DNA of 64,000 nucleotides from Mariprofundus sp. KV (GCF_013387475.1 NZ_VWNB01000002.1:62001-126000); one strand, 5' to 3'. Positions 16,963 through 26,155 are shown, counted from the first letter of the stretch. Numbers and translations are program-made. Notes: generated from the letters alone by a model not told the origin.

Positions 16963-17093
16963 CTAGGAGGGACCGTAGGATGCTTCTTTACCTGAAACAC
17001 TGGTGTGGCTTTCGGTTGCAGTTTTAAAGAACTTTCCTTCCGTACCCGATGAATTCAACTGAATGAGCATGGGGCGCTACCCTGATTTATCAT
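16963..17093 (-). pseudogene. Frameshifted third lasso precursor (A3 remnant)
   Basis: The minus-strand frame ending at 16963 encodes LNSSGTEGKFFKTATE then SHTS...SYGPS, with Thr(-2), Gly1, Glu9 and YGPS conserved (24-residue core). Upstream, that frame hits TAG at 17077-17079. The leader match continues in the other frame (MINQGSAP from ATG 17093) and rejoins across one missing base near 17068, aligning to Gln-Trp-x-x-Pro of A2, with Trp replaced by Gly. Only an internal ATG at 17070 could start the core frame, leaving no recognition motif. A one-base deletion (or sequencing error) makes it a likely pseudogene. Confidence 0.7.
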
Positions 17094-17142
17094 CCACTAT
17101 AGACCCTCTGTTCTATACAGTGGTTCACTATGGAGGCGAGCA

Positions 17143-17205
17143 ATGGCGACAAATTATTCCGGTGAGAATAGTGGAGTGAACGAGTCTAAACGCTCGCAAT
17201 GGTAG
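17143..17205 (+). CDS. Possible 20-residue peptide ORF
   Basis: Lies downstream of the UnbU-UnbV gene in otherwise non-coding sequence (16920-17341). GGAGG is placed six bases before the ATG, a good ribosome site. The product begins MATNYSGENSG and ends SQW. No homologue recognised. An ORF this short can be chance; the SD is its only support. Confidence 0.2.
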   Translation: MATNYSGENSGVNESKRSQW

Positions 17206-17279
17206 TCAATAACCAGTCGTTTCAATGCACACAAAGCGAGGAACTTCATCAATGCCGATGGCTACAGGAGAGTACATGC

Positions 17280-17345
17280 ATGGCTGCCAGTGAGCCCTTT
17301 GCGGATCAATATTCTGACTATTCCCCGGATTCCGGCTGGGTTTAA
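17280..17345 (+). CDS. Possible 21-residue acidic Tyr-containing peptide ORF
   Basis: Second tiny plus-strand ORF in the same gap, with AGGAG nine bases before the ATG. The peptide is acidic and has Tyr next to Asp (QYSDYSPDSG), then ends GWV. Tyr flanked by acidic residues is typical of tyrosine-sulfation sites, and two sulfotransferases are in the island, but any link is speculation. An overlapping ATG at 17276 gives only five codons. Confidence 0.2.
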   Translation: MAASEPFADQYSDYSPDSGWV

Positions 17346-18583
17346 CAACCAGTGCGTACAACTTTCCCGTAAGTTGAAAAAAGGTCACCATCCAGTGCCG
17401 GGGCATCCATGATCAGTTGATGCTTCTCCACATCCCACTGCAGATTACCTTCCAGCAGACAGGGCCCATCCGGCGTAACCGCCACATCCCATCCGGAAAC
17501 GGGAAGATCCGGAACAAGAGAGTGGGCCTCTAAACAAAGATCGACTGCCTCCTGCCAGAACGGCAGAACCTTGCCTTCGAGCCGGTCGATCAATTGACGA
17601 TAGTCACCGGACTGATCCGGATGACGACTGAACAGCTTGCCCGATGCCAGCTGGATATTCATACAGTAGCTGGCCCTTGGCACATCGCTGTACGGCACCT
17701 CAAGCAGTGCGAACATTGCCTCGGGCTGTCCTTTCAGCAAGCCGCTGACAAGACGCAGCGTCACCAGCCGTCCGGTAGTGCACAGGGATGAAATCCGAGG
17801 ATGGTTTTGCAGCATCGGTTGCAACAGGTAGTCGTAATCAAGCAGACGCAGGCCAACCTCGGCCAGGATCAATTCCGGCTCGATCAAGCTCACATTTCGA
17901 TCGGTATGGAGCTGGTACTCACCAGTATTCCGGTCAAAATGCAGCGCCATACAGCCGACACTGTTGCGTGCAGCATTCGGTTTAAGAAACAGCGCGCGCT
18001 CCTGAAACAGAAACTCGGGATCGACCCTCTTCCCTCTTGGCAACAACGTCACTGTCGGCACCGTGGCAATGCCCGCTGCTGCCATTTTCTTGGTGAAGGC
18101 ATGCTTATCCCACAGCAGGTCGATCGTCTCACTGCTGACACCCGCTGCAAACACGGCATGCCAGTTCTCGGCCGTATTGGAGTAGATATAGTGCATCAAC
18201 TGACTACGCGACTTCCGCCACAGGCCGTACATATAGTAGTAGCGCGGCGGGATGCCGTGCGGAATGATCAGACTCAGTAGATCGACCACCTGCCGCCACA
18301 ACGGCAGCTCGCACGGATAGGTCCGGTAGGCCGCTTCCCTCCCCTTCAGGCGGTGATAGCTCATCTTCCAGGCGAAAAAAAGCAGCCACGACAACCAATT
18401 GTAGAGGCCGATCAGTGCCCACTGCCAGCGAGGCAGATGCGGCCAGGCATTCAGGAAGAGATGCCGCTGCAACTGCACAGCACGGCCTTGCCCTGGTAGC
18501 AGAAAACGCCAGCTGACCATGGTGAAGGGCTGGCGATTATAGAGCGCACGACTGTTTCTGAGTTTGTACCACAGTGCTTTCAC
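17342..18583 (-). CDS. Sugar-transfer-associated ATP-grasp protein, copy 1
   Basis: 413 residues. N-terminal hydrophobic/amphipathic region (about 25-90: SWRFLLPGQGRAVQL, then a Trp-rich helix) suggests membrane association. The ATP-grasp core has ALFLKPN for ATP binding and the metal-binding GWDVAVT...LLEGNLQWDV near the C-terminus, as in the ATPgrasp_ST family (PF14397). Paralogous to the gene at 20239-21435, sharing the SWRFLLPGQGRAVQL block. Likely ligates a carboxylate to an amine or other nucleophile using ATP. It starts within the stop of the fusion gene (ATGA) and is last in the B1-B2-exporter operon. Confidence 0.75.
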   Translation of the reverse strand: MKALWYKLRNSRALYNRQPFTMVSWRFLLPGQGRAVQLQRHLFLNAWPHLPRWQWALIGLYNWLSWLLFFAWKMSYHRLKGREAAYRTYPCELPLWRQVVDLLSLIIPHGIPPRYYYMYGLWRKSRSQLMHYIYSNTAENWHAVFAAGVSSETIDLLWDKHAFTKKMAAAGIATVPTVTLLPRGKRVDPEFLFQERALFLKPNAARNSVGCMALHFDRNTGEYQLHTDRNVSLIEPELILAEVGLRLLDYDYLLQPMLQNHPRISSLCTTGRLVTLRLVSGLLKGQPEAMFALLEVPYSDVPRASYCMNIQLASGKLFSRHPDQSGDYRQLIDRLEGKVLPFWQEAVDLCLEAHSLVPDLPVSGWDVAVTPDGPCLLEGNLQWDVEKHQLIMDAPALDGDLFSTYGKVVRTGC

Positions 18584-20229
18584 CAGGCAGATGGTTCCAC
18601 TACTTCACGATCCAAACTCCATGCCACACTTAATCGGCACTCCGCCAGCATCGCCTTTGCCTCATCGCTGAGCAGCTTCTGCGCAATCCCCTTCATGCGT
18701 TCGATCTGCGCTTCAGACAGGTAATCGGCATAGCCACCAACCTTCCCTTTGCGCACCTTCATCATTTCGGGGTTGCCTACCGTTTTCGGCATACCGGCAT
18801 GCCCGGCCACCTTCTCGGCCTGCCGCATCTTCTCGAAGCTGGAATCGGCAACGGCAGCCTGCACATCCGCATCGTCGGCATAGAGATTCAGATGCGCCAG
18901 CAAGCGCTTGAGCTCACCCGCCGTATCACCGTGCAATCCCTCGTAGCTGAGCAGATACCTGCGCCGCCAGCCGCCATCTTCAGTCCGGCGATTCAGGTAA
19001 CGGCAGTAGCGTTGCAGGCTACCCTTTTCGGCATCGATAAAGGCGTCCATATCGCCATCAAAAGCCCCCAGCTTCTGCTGCTGGAAATAGTCGGAGACCA
19101 CCACATCGGGAATCGAGCGCAGCAACAGGATATCGCCTTCATTGCACTGGGTGTTCACAGCATGGCTGGCCAACAGTAGCGGCATATCGCTTATATGGCC
19201 GAACTGGTAGTGCTCACACCCCTTCAAACCGGCATGCGCATTGGGGATGATCGTGAACAGGCTTTGCATATCCACCTGTACATGCAGTGAAAAGTGTCGA
19301 TTGAAATAGTTCGCCAGCAGCGTACGTAGCCATGTACGGCCGCACTTGGGAAAGGAGTGGATCGTTGCTGCAGGTCTTGGCTCGGGTAGAACACTGTTTA
19401 CAGCAACCTTCGCCGCCCGGTTGCGTAGAAAACGGTCGGGATCGCCACTGTTGCTCGGCACCACCTTGAAGTGATGGAAGCCCATGGCTGCCAGCTTGTC
19501 GACATCGAAAAAGGTGTGGCCGACATCGGGCCTGGGCATCCACGCCTTCGAGCAGGATTTGGAGTAGTCCTTTCCCCAGTGGGTTTGCGAAATCGCCGCA
19601 TAACAGGTGCGCGCCGGACAGTTGTAGGCACAGTTGGCATTGGCGAAGAGCACGATGCGATGCTTCTCCGGCAGGCTTTCGAGGAAGGCATCGTCGTCAT
19701 TCTTATCCATCGGAATCACGACACGATCATAGATTGATAACGCCCGCTCCACCTTCTCCAACGTATTGAGATGCTTGATCAGGCTCGCCTTGAGCAGATA
19801 GTCGGGAAATTCCTGGCGAATTCTCTTCGCCAATTCGTCATTGGTGCAGACAATGGCGTTGCCTGGCCTATGGAAACGTTTCAGGAAATGACGATTGGCT
19901 AGAAAAACCTCCTCATCAAAGTGGTGGCCGGTCAGCGTAAAACTCACCCCTTTTCCATGATTGTTCAGAGTCTCGATCTGATGATCGGTAAGGCTATGTT
20001 CCAGGTTGTAACTGCGGCCGCCATAGAAGCGCGAAGGGTATACTGCATTGCCGAATACCGAATCGATCTGGTCGATATCGAGATAGGGATAGTAAATCTT
20101 GAGATAATCAATCGCATCGGCTGCCGGAACAATCTTGCGCGACGAGACCTCGAAACGGTAGTCAGGATTACGAAACATGCCGTGATTGGCAGCGAAATCG
20201 ATCACATTGGTTCCTACGTAGCTTTCCAC
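18580..20229 (-). CDS. Fusion of cysteine-bearing N-terminal domain (U32/TIM-barrel-like) with sulfotransferase
   Basis: 549 residues. Residues 1-280 form an unrecognised alpha/beta domain whose core NANCAYNCPARTCY has Cys200, Cys204 and Cys209, with Cys226 following, a likely Fe-S or zinc site; overall order loosely recalls U32-peptidase-like TIM barrels. Residues 288-549 are a Sulfotransfer_1 domain: PSB loop HSFPKCGRTW (291-300), 3'-phosphate segment RSIPDVVVSDYF (371-382) and C-terminal RKGKVGGY. Nine bases after ATP-grasp copy 2 and ATGA-coupled to copy 1. Possibly modifies the lasso peptide before or after sulfation; the N-terminal activity is unknown. Confidence 0.75.
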   Translation of the reverse strand: MESYVGTNVIDFAANHGMFRNPDYRFEVSSRKIVPAADAIDYLKIYYPYLDIDQIDSVFGNAVYPSRFYGGRSYNLEHSLTDHQIETLNNHGKGVSFTLTGHHFDEEVFLANRHFLKRFHRPGNAIVCTNDELAKRIRQEFPDYLLKASLIKHLNTLEKVERALSIYDRVVIPMDKNDDDAFLESLPEKHRIVLFANANCAYNCPARTCYAAISQTHWGKDYSKSCSKAWMPRPDVGHTFFDVDKLAAMGFHHFKVVPSNSGDPDRFLRNRAAKVAVNSVLPEPRPAATIHSFPKCGRTWLRTLLANYFNRHFSLHVQVDMQSLFTIIPNAHAGLKGCEHYQFGHISDMPLLLASHAVNTQCNEGDILLLRSIPDVVVSDYFQQQKLGAFDGDMDAFIDAEKGSLQRYCRYLNRRTEDGGWRRRYLLSYEGLHGDTAGELKRLLAHLNLYADDADVQAAVADSSFEKMRQAEKVAGHAGMPKTVGNPEMMKVRKGKVGGYADYLSEAQIERMKGIAQKLLSDEAKAMLAECRLSVAWSLDREVVEPSAW

Positions 20230-20238
20230 TCTATCTCC

Positions 20239-21435
20239 CTATCCGTATGCCCGAATCAAATCGCTTTCCAGCGCAGCCGTGCCGGTTGCCACCTGATGGG
20301 CGGCGACACCCCAATTGATATTACCTTCCAGCAGCTTCACATCCCCATTACTGATCACTACATCCCAGCCGATAGCGTTCAGATCCTCAAAGTGATGATG
20401 CGCGTTAGTGCATAAACTCGCCACTTTGGACCATTGCGGCAAGCACCAGCCGATAAGGTCGCTCAATTCATCCCGTACCGATGGATGTGCCGCCATTAGA
20501 GAGCCCTGCCCTACATCGACCATCAGCATGCGCACACCACCCTGCTTAGCAGGCAGTTCCAGATTGGCCATCAACACCTCTGGAACGCCATCAATCAGGG
20601 CTGAAATCACCCGCAGCGTGGCCAGCTGATCCGATCCGGTAATTGCCGTCAGATCCGGGGCATTTTGCAATAGCGGCTGGACAAGATAGTCGACCGCAGT
20701 CAGGCAACCCCGTACATGATCGATTATCGCAGATCGTCCTTCGATGCGTTCATTGCCAACCTGAAGTTGAAGTCTGTATCTCTCTTTATCAGCATCATAA
20801 TCGAGCACCATGCATCCCTGTGCCCTGGCGCCACATCTCGGTTTCAGAAACAGTGAACGATCCGTAAAAAGTTGCTGTTCACTCACCTCATCTCCTTGCT
20901 GCAGTAATGCAATGGTCTCAACCGTGGCGATGCCCTGCTCGACCATTGCACGAGCAAAATCGTGTTTATCGGTCATCAGATGCAGGCTCTGTTCACTCAG
21001 TTCCGGAGACATCAGCCAGTGCCAGTGCGGCAGTTCCTGCTCGTAGATGTATAACAGCCACTGCCGTTCAGGCCGTTTATAGAGGCCATAACGATAGTAG
21101 TCGCGCGGCGCGATGCCATGTGCAAAGGTGGCCAACATTAAACCAAGCAATTGCCTGCCGAATGTGACGCCTTCCGATTCAGCAGCCCGCCTCCACTGCC
21201 TCTTGAGATTACGGTAGAGCATAAGCCAGCCCCAAAAAAGCCACCATGTCCCTGCACTGTAAAGAAAGATCAGCAGCCACTGCCAGCGCGGCAGAACCGG
21301 CCAGGCGCCTAGCAACACCTTGCGATGCAGCTGCACAGCCCGCCCCTGCCCCGGCAGTAGAAATCGCCAGCTGATTAGGCAGTGCGGCAGACGACGTGTT
21401 AATACCCGTTGTTTCAGTGTCTGCCAGCGGCTCAT
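20239..21435 (-). CDS. Sugar-transfer-associated ATP-grasp protein, copy 2
   Basis: 398 residues, paralogue of the 17342-18583 product. Shared blocks: SWRFLLPGQGRAVQLHR near residue 25, GIAPRDYYRYGLYKRPE, SLFLKPRCGARAQGCM and the metal site GWDVVISNGDVKLLEGNINWGV. Start ATG overlaps the exporter stop as ATGA. Two divergent copies around a sulfotransferase fusion imply two related ligation steps or two substrates, for instance the two precursor cores. Acceptor and carboxylate are unknown. Confidence 0.75.
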   Translation of the reverse strand: MSRWQTLKQRVLTRRLPHCLISWRFLLPGQGRAVQLHRKVLLGAWPVLPRWQWLLIFLYSAGTWWLFWGWLMLYRNLKRQWRRAAESEGVTFGRQLLGLMLATFAHGIAPRDYYRYGLYKRPERQWLLYIYEQELPHWHWLMSPELSEQSLHLMTDKHDFARAMVEQGIATVETIALLQQGDEVSEQQLFTDRSLFLKPRCGARAQGCMVLDYDADKERYRLQLQVGNERIEGRSAIIDHVRGCLTAVDYLVQPLLQNAPDLTAITGSDQLATLRVISALIDGVPEVLMANLELPAKQGGVRMLMVDVGQGSLMAAHPSVRDELSDLIGWCLPQWSKVASLCTNAHHHFEDLNAIGWDVVISNGDVKLLEGNINWGVAAHQVATGTAALESDLIRAYG

Positions 21436-23159
21436 GTGGCGGGCACGTCACCACCACTCAGTACAATGCGCTGCTTCACATGGGCGATGGTGGTTTCACG
21501 ATGGGCTATGATCAATATGGTCAGCTTACCATCGAGTTGCAGAAGTGCCTGGTGAATCTTCTGTTCGTTGTCATGATCGAGCGCGCTGGTCGCTTCATCG
21601 AGGATCAATAGCTGAGGTTTAGAAAACAGTGCCCGTGCCAGCGCCAGTCGCTGGCGTTCACCACCGGAGAGGCGAATGCCGCGATCACCGATCACCGTAT
21701 CCAGTCCATCCGGTAGTGCGCGCACAAAATCAGCCGCAGCAGCCATTTCCAGTGCCTGCCATATCTCTGATTCTGGAACGCCATCCGCTACCCATTCCAG
21801 ATTGGCGCGAATCGTATCGTGGAAGAGAAACACTTCCTGGGTGATATAAGCAACACCCCGCCGCCATGCCATACGTTGCTCGCCGCTCAGGGGGGTATCG
21901 TCACAATAGATTGTACCGGAATCGGGCACCAGCAGGCCGGCAATCAGGTCTGCAAGCGTCGATTTTCCAGCTCCTGATGGGCCGGTCAGTGCAACCGTAG
22001 CATTCTTTGCAATATCCAGCGTGAGATTATCAATCACCTGCCGGTTTCCCCTTTCGTAGCGAAAACAGATATGCTCCAACCTGATCTGTCGCTCCAGCCT
22101 AGGCGGCTGCAGATCGGCACCAGGCTTTGTTTCAGCAGCCGCATCGCACGCCTGCATCAGGCGCTGCACATCCTCAAATGCGGGCAGCTGATGCAGCAGA
22201 CGTTGATAGGAGGATTGAATGGATGCCAGCTGCGGCATCAGGCGCGAGAAGATCAGTAACAGCAACAACAGCGTAGCCAGTGAGACTGAAAACCACGCCA
22301 GAGCAAAGTAGAAGCAGATCGAGAAGGAGATCACACCACCGATTGTGGTCACCAGCTGAGTTGTGCCGTTGATCCGCGTCATACGTACCGACTGCGCCTC
22401 CATCATCCGGCTCTCTTCGTCCATTCGGGCCAGATAGAGCGATTCGCTACCATAACTCTTAATCATCTTCAGACTGCCCAGTTGCTCGGCAAACATCTGC
22501 ATCAGATTCTTGCCACCACCCAACTGCATCTGGCCGGAACGCAACACAAGCCGGTTCAGCGGCAGCAGAAGTGCCATCAGCGCCAGTGCACAGGTGATGG
22601 CAAGCAGGGTCATATGCCATGACAGCAGCAGTGACAGACCGACATAGACGGCAACAAGGATCAACTGACCTGTCAGCCCAAGGATCGTGTTGGCGCACTG
22701 CCCCAGTGTGGAGACCTGCTGCAGCAGGCTATACATGAAATCACTCATTTTACGGCTGATAAAGAACTGCCAGCGACTATGTAGCAGCGAATCGTAGAGA
22801 TCGTGACGAAGCCTGCAGGTATAGGCTTGCTGTACTGCCACCGTCGCGACATTCTGCCAGTAATTCATAGCCGCCATCAGCGATACGATCAGCACATAAC
22901 AGAGCAGAATTGAGGGCAGTGTCAGCTCTACTCCGATTGCTGTAAAAATCCGGGAAATAATTCCGGAAAATTCGCTCGTCATCCCTGATCCTACATCCAG
23001 CCCGACCAACTGCAGCAACGGGATCAACAATAGCAGCCCGACACCAGCGGTTAATCGCTGTGCCAGCATCAGCATAAACAGCAGCGAGATACGGGCAGGA
23101 GAGAAACGGTAAAAAGCTGAGACTGCGGCCTTCAATGCCCGCCGTTGATCAAGATGCAT
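21432..23159 (-). CDS. Lasso peptide ABC exporter (protein D)
   Basis: Half-size type-I ABC exporter: six transmembrane helices in residues 1-300, then an ATPase domain with Walker A GPSGAGKST, signature RLSGGERQRLALARAL and Walker B LLILDEATSALD. No N-terminal C39 peptidase is present, which fits lasso exporters whose leader is removed by B2. ATG 23159 is preferred; it overlaps the B2 coding end by 11 bases. It lies between B2 and the ATP-grasp gene, in the usual B1-B2-D order of lasso clusters. Confidence 0.87.
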   Translation of the reverse strand: MHLDQRRALKAAVSAFYRFSPARISLLFMLMLAQRLTAGVGLLLLIPLLQLVGLDVGSGMTSEFSGIISRIFTAIGVELTLPSILLCYVLIVSLMAAMNYWQNVATVAVQQAYTCRLRHDLYDSLLHSRWQFFISRKMSDFMYSLLQQVSTLGQCANTILGLTGQLILVAVYVGLSLLLSWHMTLLAITCALALMALLLPLNRLVLRSGQMQLGGGKNLMQMFAEQLGSLKMIKSYGSESLYLARMDEESRMMEAQSVRMTRINGTTQLVTTIGGVISFSICFYFALAWFSVSLATLLLLLLIFSRLMPQLASIQSSYQRLLHQLPAFEDVQRLMQACDAAAETKPGADLQPPRLERQIRLEHICFRYERGNRQVIDNLTLDIAKNATVALTGPSGAGKSTLADLIAGLLVPDSGTIYCDDTPLSGEQRMAWRRGVAYITQEVFLFHDTIRANLEWVADGVPESEIWQALEMAAAADFVRALPDGLDTVIGDRGIRLSGGERQRLALARALFSKPQLLILDEATSALDHDNEQKIHQALLQLDGKLTILIIAHRETTIAHVKQRIVLSGGDVPAT

Positions 23160-23658
23160 GTGCAATCTCCTGATCTTTGATTGTCGCGAACAGGCCCGGC
23201 GATACAAAAGTGGAAACGATCGTGAAGGTGCGATGACCATCACGACCGGTAACTATCCATGGCCCCACAGAGAGCCAGGCGTGTGCTTTCAATGCATCCT
23301 GCACCCCATCACCTCTTGTCACCCCCAGATGGATCACATAAGGGATGCCGTATCGACGAAGCAGTATGCTGGCCATACAGGCCTGCACAAGGCATTTAGA
23401 CTCCCACGGCGTATAAGATGCCGCGAGTTCAACAATACGACCGATACGCCAGGCCTGCTGTTTCTGCTCATCGCTTGCGATAGCAGCCAGCTGCAGGTTG
23501 CTGCAATGCTCGCCGAGCATCGGTGCCATCTTGCGAAACGGCAACAGCAGCAAAGCCGCCCGGATCGGGCCGCTGATTAACCATATCCAGAAGAACCAGA
23601 ACTTCTCCCTGATCGGCATGCGCAAGAAGGTTCCGCATTTGCGCAGCAGGGCGTTCAC
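23149..23658 (-). CDS. Lasso leader peptidase B2 (transglutaminase-like)
   Basis: 170-residue cysteine peptidase expected to cut after the leader at Thr30-x31. The catalytic Cys is in SKCLVQACMAS (about 85-95), the His in KAHAWLSV (around 123), and the acidic partner probably in the segment that follows. N-terminal residues 15-40 are hydrophobic, as often in this family. Stands between B1 (two bases apart) and the exporter. A split B1/B2 organisation matches many lasso clusters. Confidence 0.87.
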   Translation of the reverse strand: MNALLRKCGTFLRMPIREKFWFFWIWLISGPIRAALLLLPFRKMAPMLGEHCSNLQLAAIASDEQKQQAWRIGRIVELAASYTPWESKCLVQACMASILLRRYGIPYVIHLGVTRGDGVQDALKAHAWLSVGPWIVTGRDGHRTFTIVSTFVSPGLFATIKDQEIAHAS

Positions 23659-23660
23659 GA

Positions 23661-23939
23661 TCAGGCGATCTCGATTACCTTACTGCTGACCATCTCATCA
23701 AGAAAGGCGAGCACCTCGCTGCGGCACTGCTCCTCTTCCACATCAAAACGACTGAGCAGTTCTGTGCAGATCGCATCCACGCTCATCTCCTGCTCGAGCA
23801 GATCCCAGATCTGAGAACCTACTCCATTCAGGCCATAGTAGTTGCCTTCGTTGACGCTCATCATCACCGTCTCACCATCCATATCGCTGTGCACTATCTC
23901 CGGATTACGGCGAATAACATTATCCATCTGCAAACTCAT
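23661..23939 (-). CDS. Lasso leader-recognition protein B1 (PqqD-like)
   Basis: 92-residue RRE of the PqqD fold that binds the Trp17-x-x-Pro20 leader region and hands the precursor to B2 and the cyclase. Recognisable features: MDGETVMMSVNEGNYYGLN, GSQIWDLLEQ and the winged-helix segment ending in SSKVIEIA. First gene of the minus-strand lasso operon, 35 bases downstream of the fcl stop, so it might be co-transcribed with gmd-fcl. Confidence 0.87.
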   Translation of the reverse strand: MSLQMDNVIRRNPEIVHSDMDGETVMMSVNEGNYYGLNGVGSQIWDLLEQEMSVDAICTELLSRFDVEEEQCRSEVLAFLDEMVSSKVIEIA

Positions 23940-23974
23940 ACTCTCTCCATGAAAATAAAAATAGTTAATTATTA

Positions 23975-24952
23975 TTAGCTATTTAACACACATGAATTAA
24001 GGTACCACTCATACGCATTATGCAACCCTTCTTTGAGCTCGATTGATGCCTGCCATCCCATCGCAGCCAGACGGGAGCTATCCATGAGCTTACGAGGAGC
24101 ACCATCCGGCTTATCGCCATCAAAAACGATTTGTCCATCGAACCCTGTTACTTCTGCAACCAGAGAAGCCAACTCAGCAATGCTCACTTCACTACCACTG
24201 CCGACATTAATGTGCGAGAGCATCGGCTCGGTATTGGCCTGGTAGATCTCGCCCGGCAGATCAAGCACAAACAGTGAGGCAGCCGCCATATCGTCGACAT
24301 GCAGGAATTCGCGGAACGGCTTACCACTACCCCAGATCACCACCTCTTCCAACCCATTCTCCACCGCATCGTGAAAACGGCGGATCAAAGCCGGTACCAC
24401 ATGCGAATTCTCGGGGTGAAAATTATCACCGGGACCGTAGAGGTTGGTTGGCATCACACTACGGTAGTCGGTACCATACTGGCGATTGTAACTCTCACAA
24501 AGCTTGATACCGGCAATCTTGGCCACAGCATAGGGCTCATTGGTCGGCTCGAGTGTGCCTGTGAGCAGTGCATCCTCACACATCGGCTGAACGGCCAGGC
24601 GCGGGTAGATGCAGGAGCTACCGAGAAACAGTAACTTCTTAACTCCGCCCCTCCACGCCTGGTGAATAAGATTGCACTCAATCATCAAATTTTCGTAAAT
24701 AAACTCGGCAGGGAGGCTATTATTGGCGTGTATACCACCCACTTTCGCAGCAGCAACAATCACGATATCAGGGCTCTCTTCTTCAAAAAAATTACGGACA
24801 GCAGACTGATCAATCAAATCAAGTTCCGAATGTGTGCGCGTTACAAGTTCAAGAGCTTCTCCGGCAGCCTTTCTAGCCTCTAACTGCCGTAATATTGCTG
24901 CCCCAACCATGCCGCGGTGTCCAGCCACATATACCTTTGATTTTTTTCCCAT
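23975..24952 (-). CDS. fcl: GDP-L-fucose synthase
   Basis: Epimerase/reductase that converts GDP-4-keto-6-deoxymannose to GDP-L-fucose. NAD(P)-binding [10 protein letters not shown] (about 11-20), catalytic SSCIYPR and the YAVAKIAG Tyr-x3-Lys pair are present; about 325 residues fits the family. ATG 24952 is chosen over the preceding TTG. It is nine bases past gmd. With gmd it indicates GDP-fucose supply for the polysaccharide, or conceivably for tailoring in the adjacent lasso island. Confidence 0.92.
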   Translation of the reverse strand: MGKKSKVYVAGHRGMVGAAILRQLEARKAAGEALELVTRTHSELDLIDQSAVRNFFEEESPDIVIVAAAKVGGIHANNSLPAEFIYENLMIECNLIHQAWRGGVKKLLFLGSSCIYPRLAVQPMCEDALLTGTLEPTNEPYAVAKIAGIKLCESYNRQYGTDYRSVMPTNLYGPGDNFHPENSHVVPALIRRFHDAVENGLEEVVIWGSGKPFREFLHVDDMAAASLFVLDLPGEIYQANTEPMLSHINVGSGSEVSIAELASLVAEVTGFDGQIVFDGDKPDGAPRKLMDSSRLAAMGWQASIELKEGLHNAYEWYLNSCVLNS

Positions 24953-24961
24953 CAAATGCCT

Positions 24962-26077
24962 CTATTCATGTGCCACAGCCACATCATGTCCATGCTTTTT
25001 AAGCAGTGAGTACTGTTGAGCAGACTTCAGGTCTGCCGCCACCATCTCAGCACACATCTCCTGCACAGAGATCTCAGGAGTCCAACCCAATTTGCTTTTG
25101 GCCTTACTCGGATCTCCAAGCAAGGTCTCCACTTCTGCAGGGCGGAAATAGCGCGGATCAACGCGTACAATGATATCCCCTACGGAGAGAGCCGGAGACT
25201 TATCTCCTTCTATAGACACGACCACAGCACATTCATCTACGCCCTCACCCTCAAAACGCAGCGTAACGCCTAGTTCCTGAGCAGACCAGATAATGAACTG
25301 CCGTACAGAATATTGCACACCTGTGGCTATGACGAAGTCCTCAGGCTGGTCCTGCTGCAGCATCAGCCACTGCATGCGCACATAATCTTTGGCATGGCCC
25401 CAGTCACGCAGTGCATCCATATTTCCCATATAGAGGCACTCCTCGAGGCCCTGAGATATATTGGCTAAGCCGCGTGTAATCTTGCGTGTCACAAAGGTTT
25501 CACCTCGTCGTGGTGACTCATGATTAAACAGAATGCCGTTGCATGCGTACATGCCATAGGACTCTCGGTAATTCACCACGATCCAGTAGGCATACATCTT
25601 TGCTACAGCATAGGGAGAACGCGGATAGAATGGTGTGGTTTCACTCTGCGGGGTTTCCTGGACCTTACCATACAGCTCTGAGGTAGAGGCTTGGTAGAAC
25701 CGCACCTTTTTCTCCATTCCAAGCAGGCGAATCGCTTCCAGCAGGCGCAATGTGCCAATGCCATCCACGTCGGCAGTATATTCAGGTGATTCAAAACTTA
25801 CTGCCACATGCGACTGTGCACCTAGATTGTACACCTCATCTGGCTGAACCTCCTGCAGGATCCGGGTCAGATTTGAAGTATCGGTCAGGTCACCGTAATG
25901 CAATACAAAGTTCTTATTCTCCACATGGGGATCCTGATAGATGTGATCCACACGCTGGGTATTAAATGATGAAGCACGGCGCTTGATGCCATGCACCTCA
26001 TATCCTTTTTCGAGCAGAAGTTCTGCCAGATATGAGCCATCCTGCCCGGTAACACCCGTAATCAATGCTCTTTTCAT
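24962..26077 (-). CDS. gmd: GDP-mannose 4,6-dehydratase
   Basis: NADP-dependent short-chain dehydratase making GDP-4-keto-6-deoxymannose. Rossmann motif [12 protein letters not shown] (8-19), active-site [11 protein letters not shown] and [10 protein letters not shown] (Tyr-x3-Lys). 371 residues. First gene before fcl. The upstream gap to 26515 contains a glycosyltransferase remnant rather than another active gene. No mannose-activating manB/manC genes are in the window. Confidence 0.94.
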   Translation of the reverse strand: MKRALITGVTGQDGSYLAELLLEKGYEVHGIKRRASSFNTQRVDHIYQDPHVENKNFVLHYGDLTDTSNLTRILQEVQPDEVYNLGAQSHVAVSFESPEYTADVDGIGTLRLLEAIRLLGMEKKVRFYQASTSELYGKVQETPQSETTPFYPRSPYAVAKMYAYWIVVNYRESYGMYACNGILFNHESPRRGETFVTRKITRGLANISQGLEECLYMGNMDALRDWGHAKDYVRMQWLMLQQDQPEDFVIATGVQYSVRQFIIWSAQELGVTLRFEGEGVDECAVVVSIEGDKSPALSVGDIIVRVDPRYFRPAEVETLLGDPSKAKSKLGWTPEISVQEMCAEMVAADLKSAQQYSLLKKHGHDVAVAHE

Positions 26078-26155
26078 AATTTCATCCTAATCTACTTATT
26101 AAGGAGTCGGAACTTATCACTCCTGCACCTATAATTGAATAAAGAAATATTAGCA

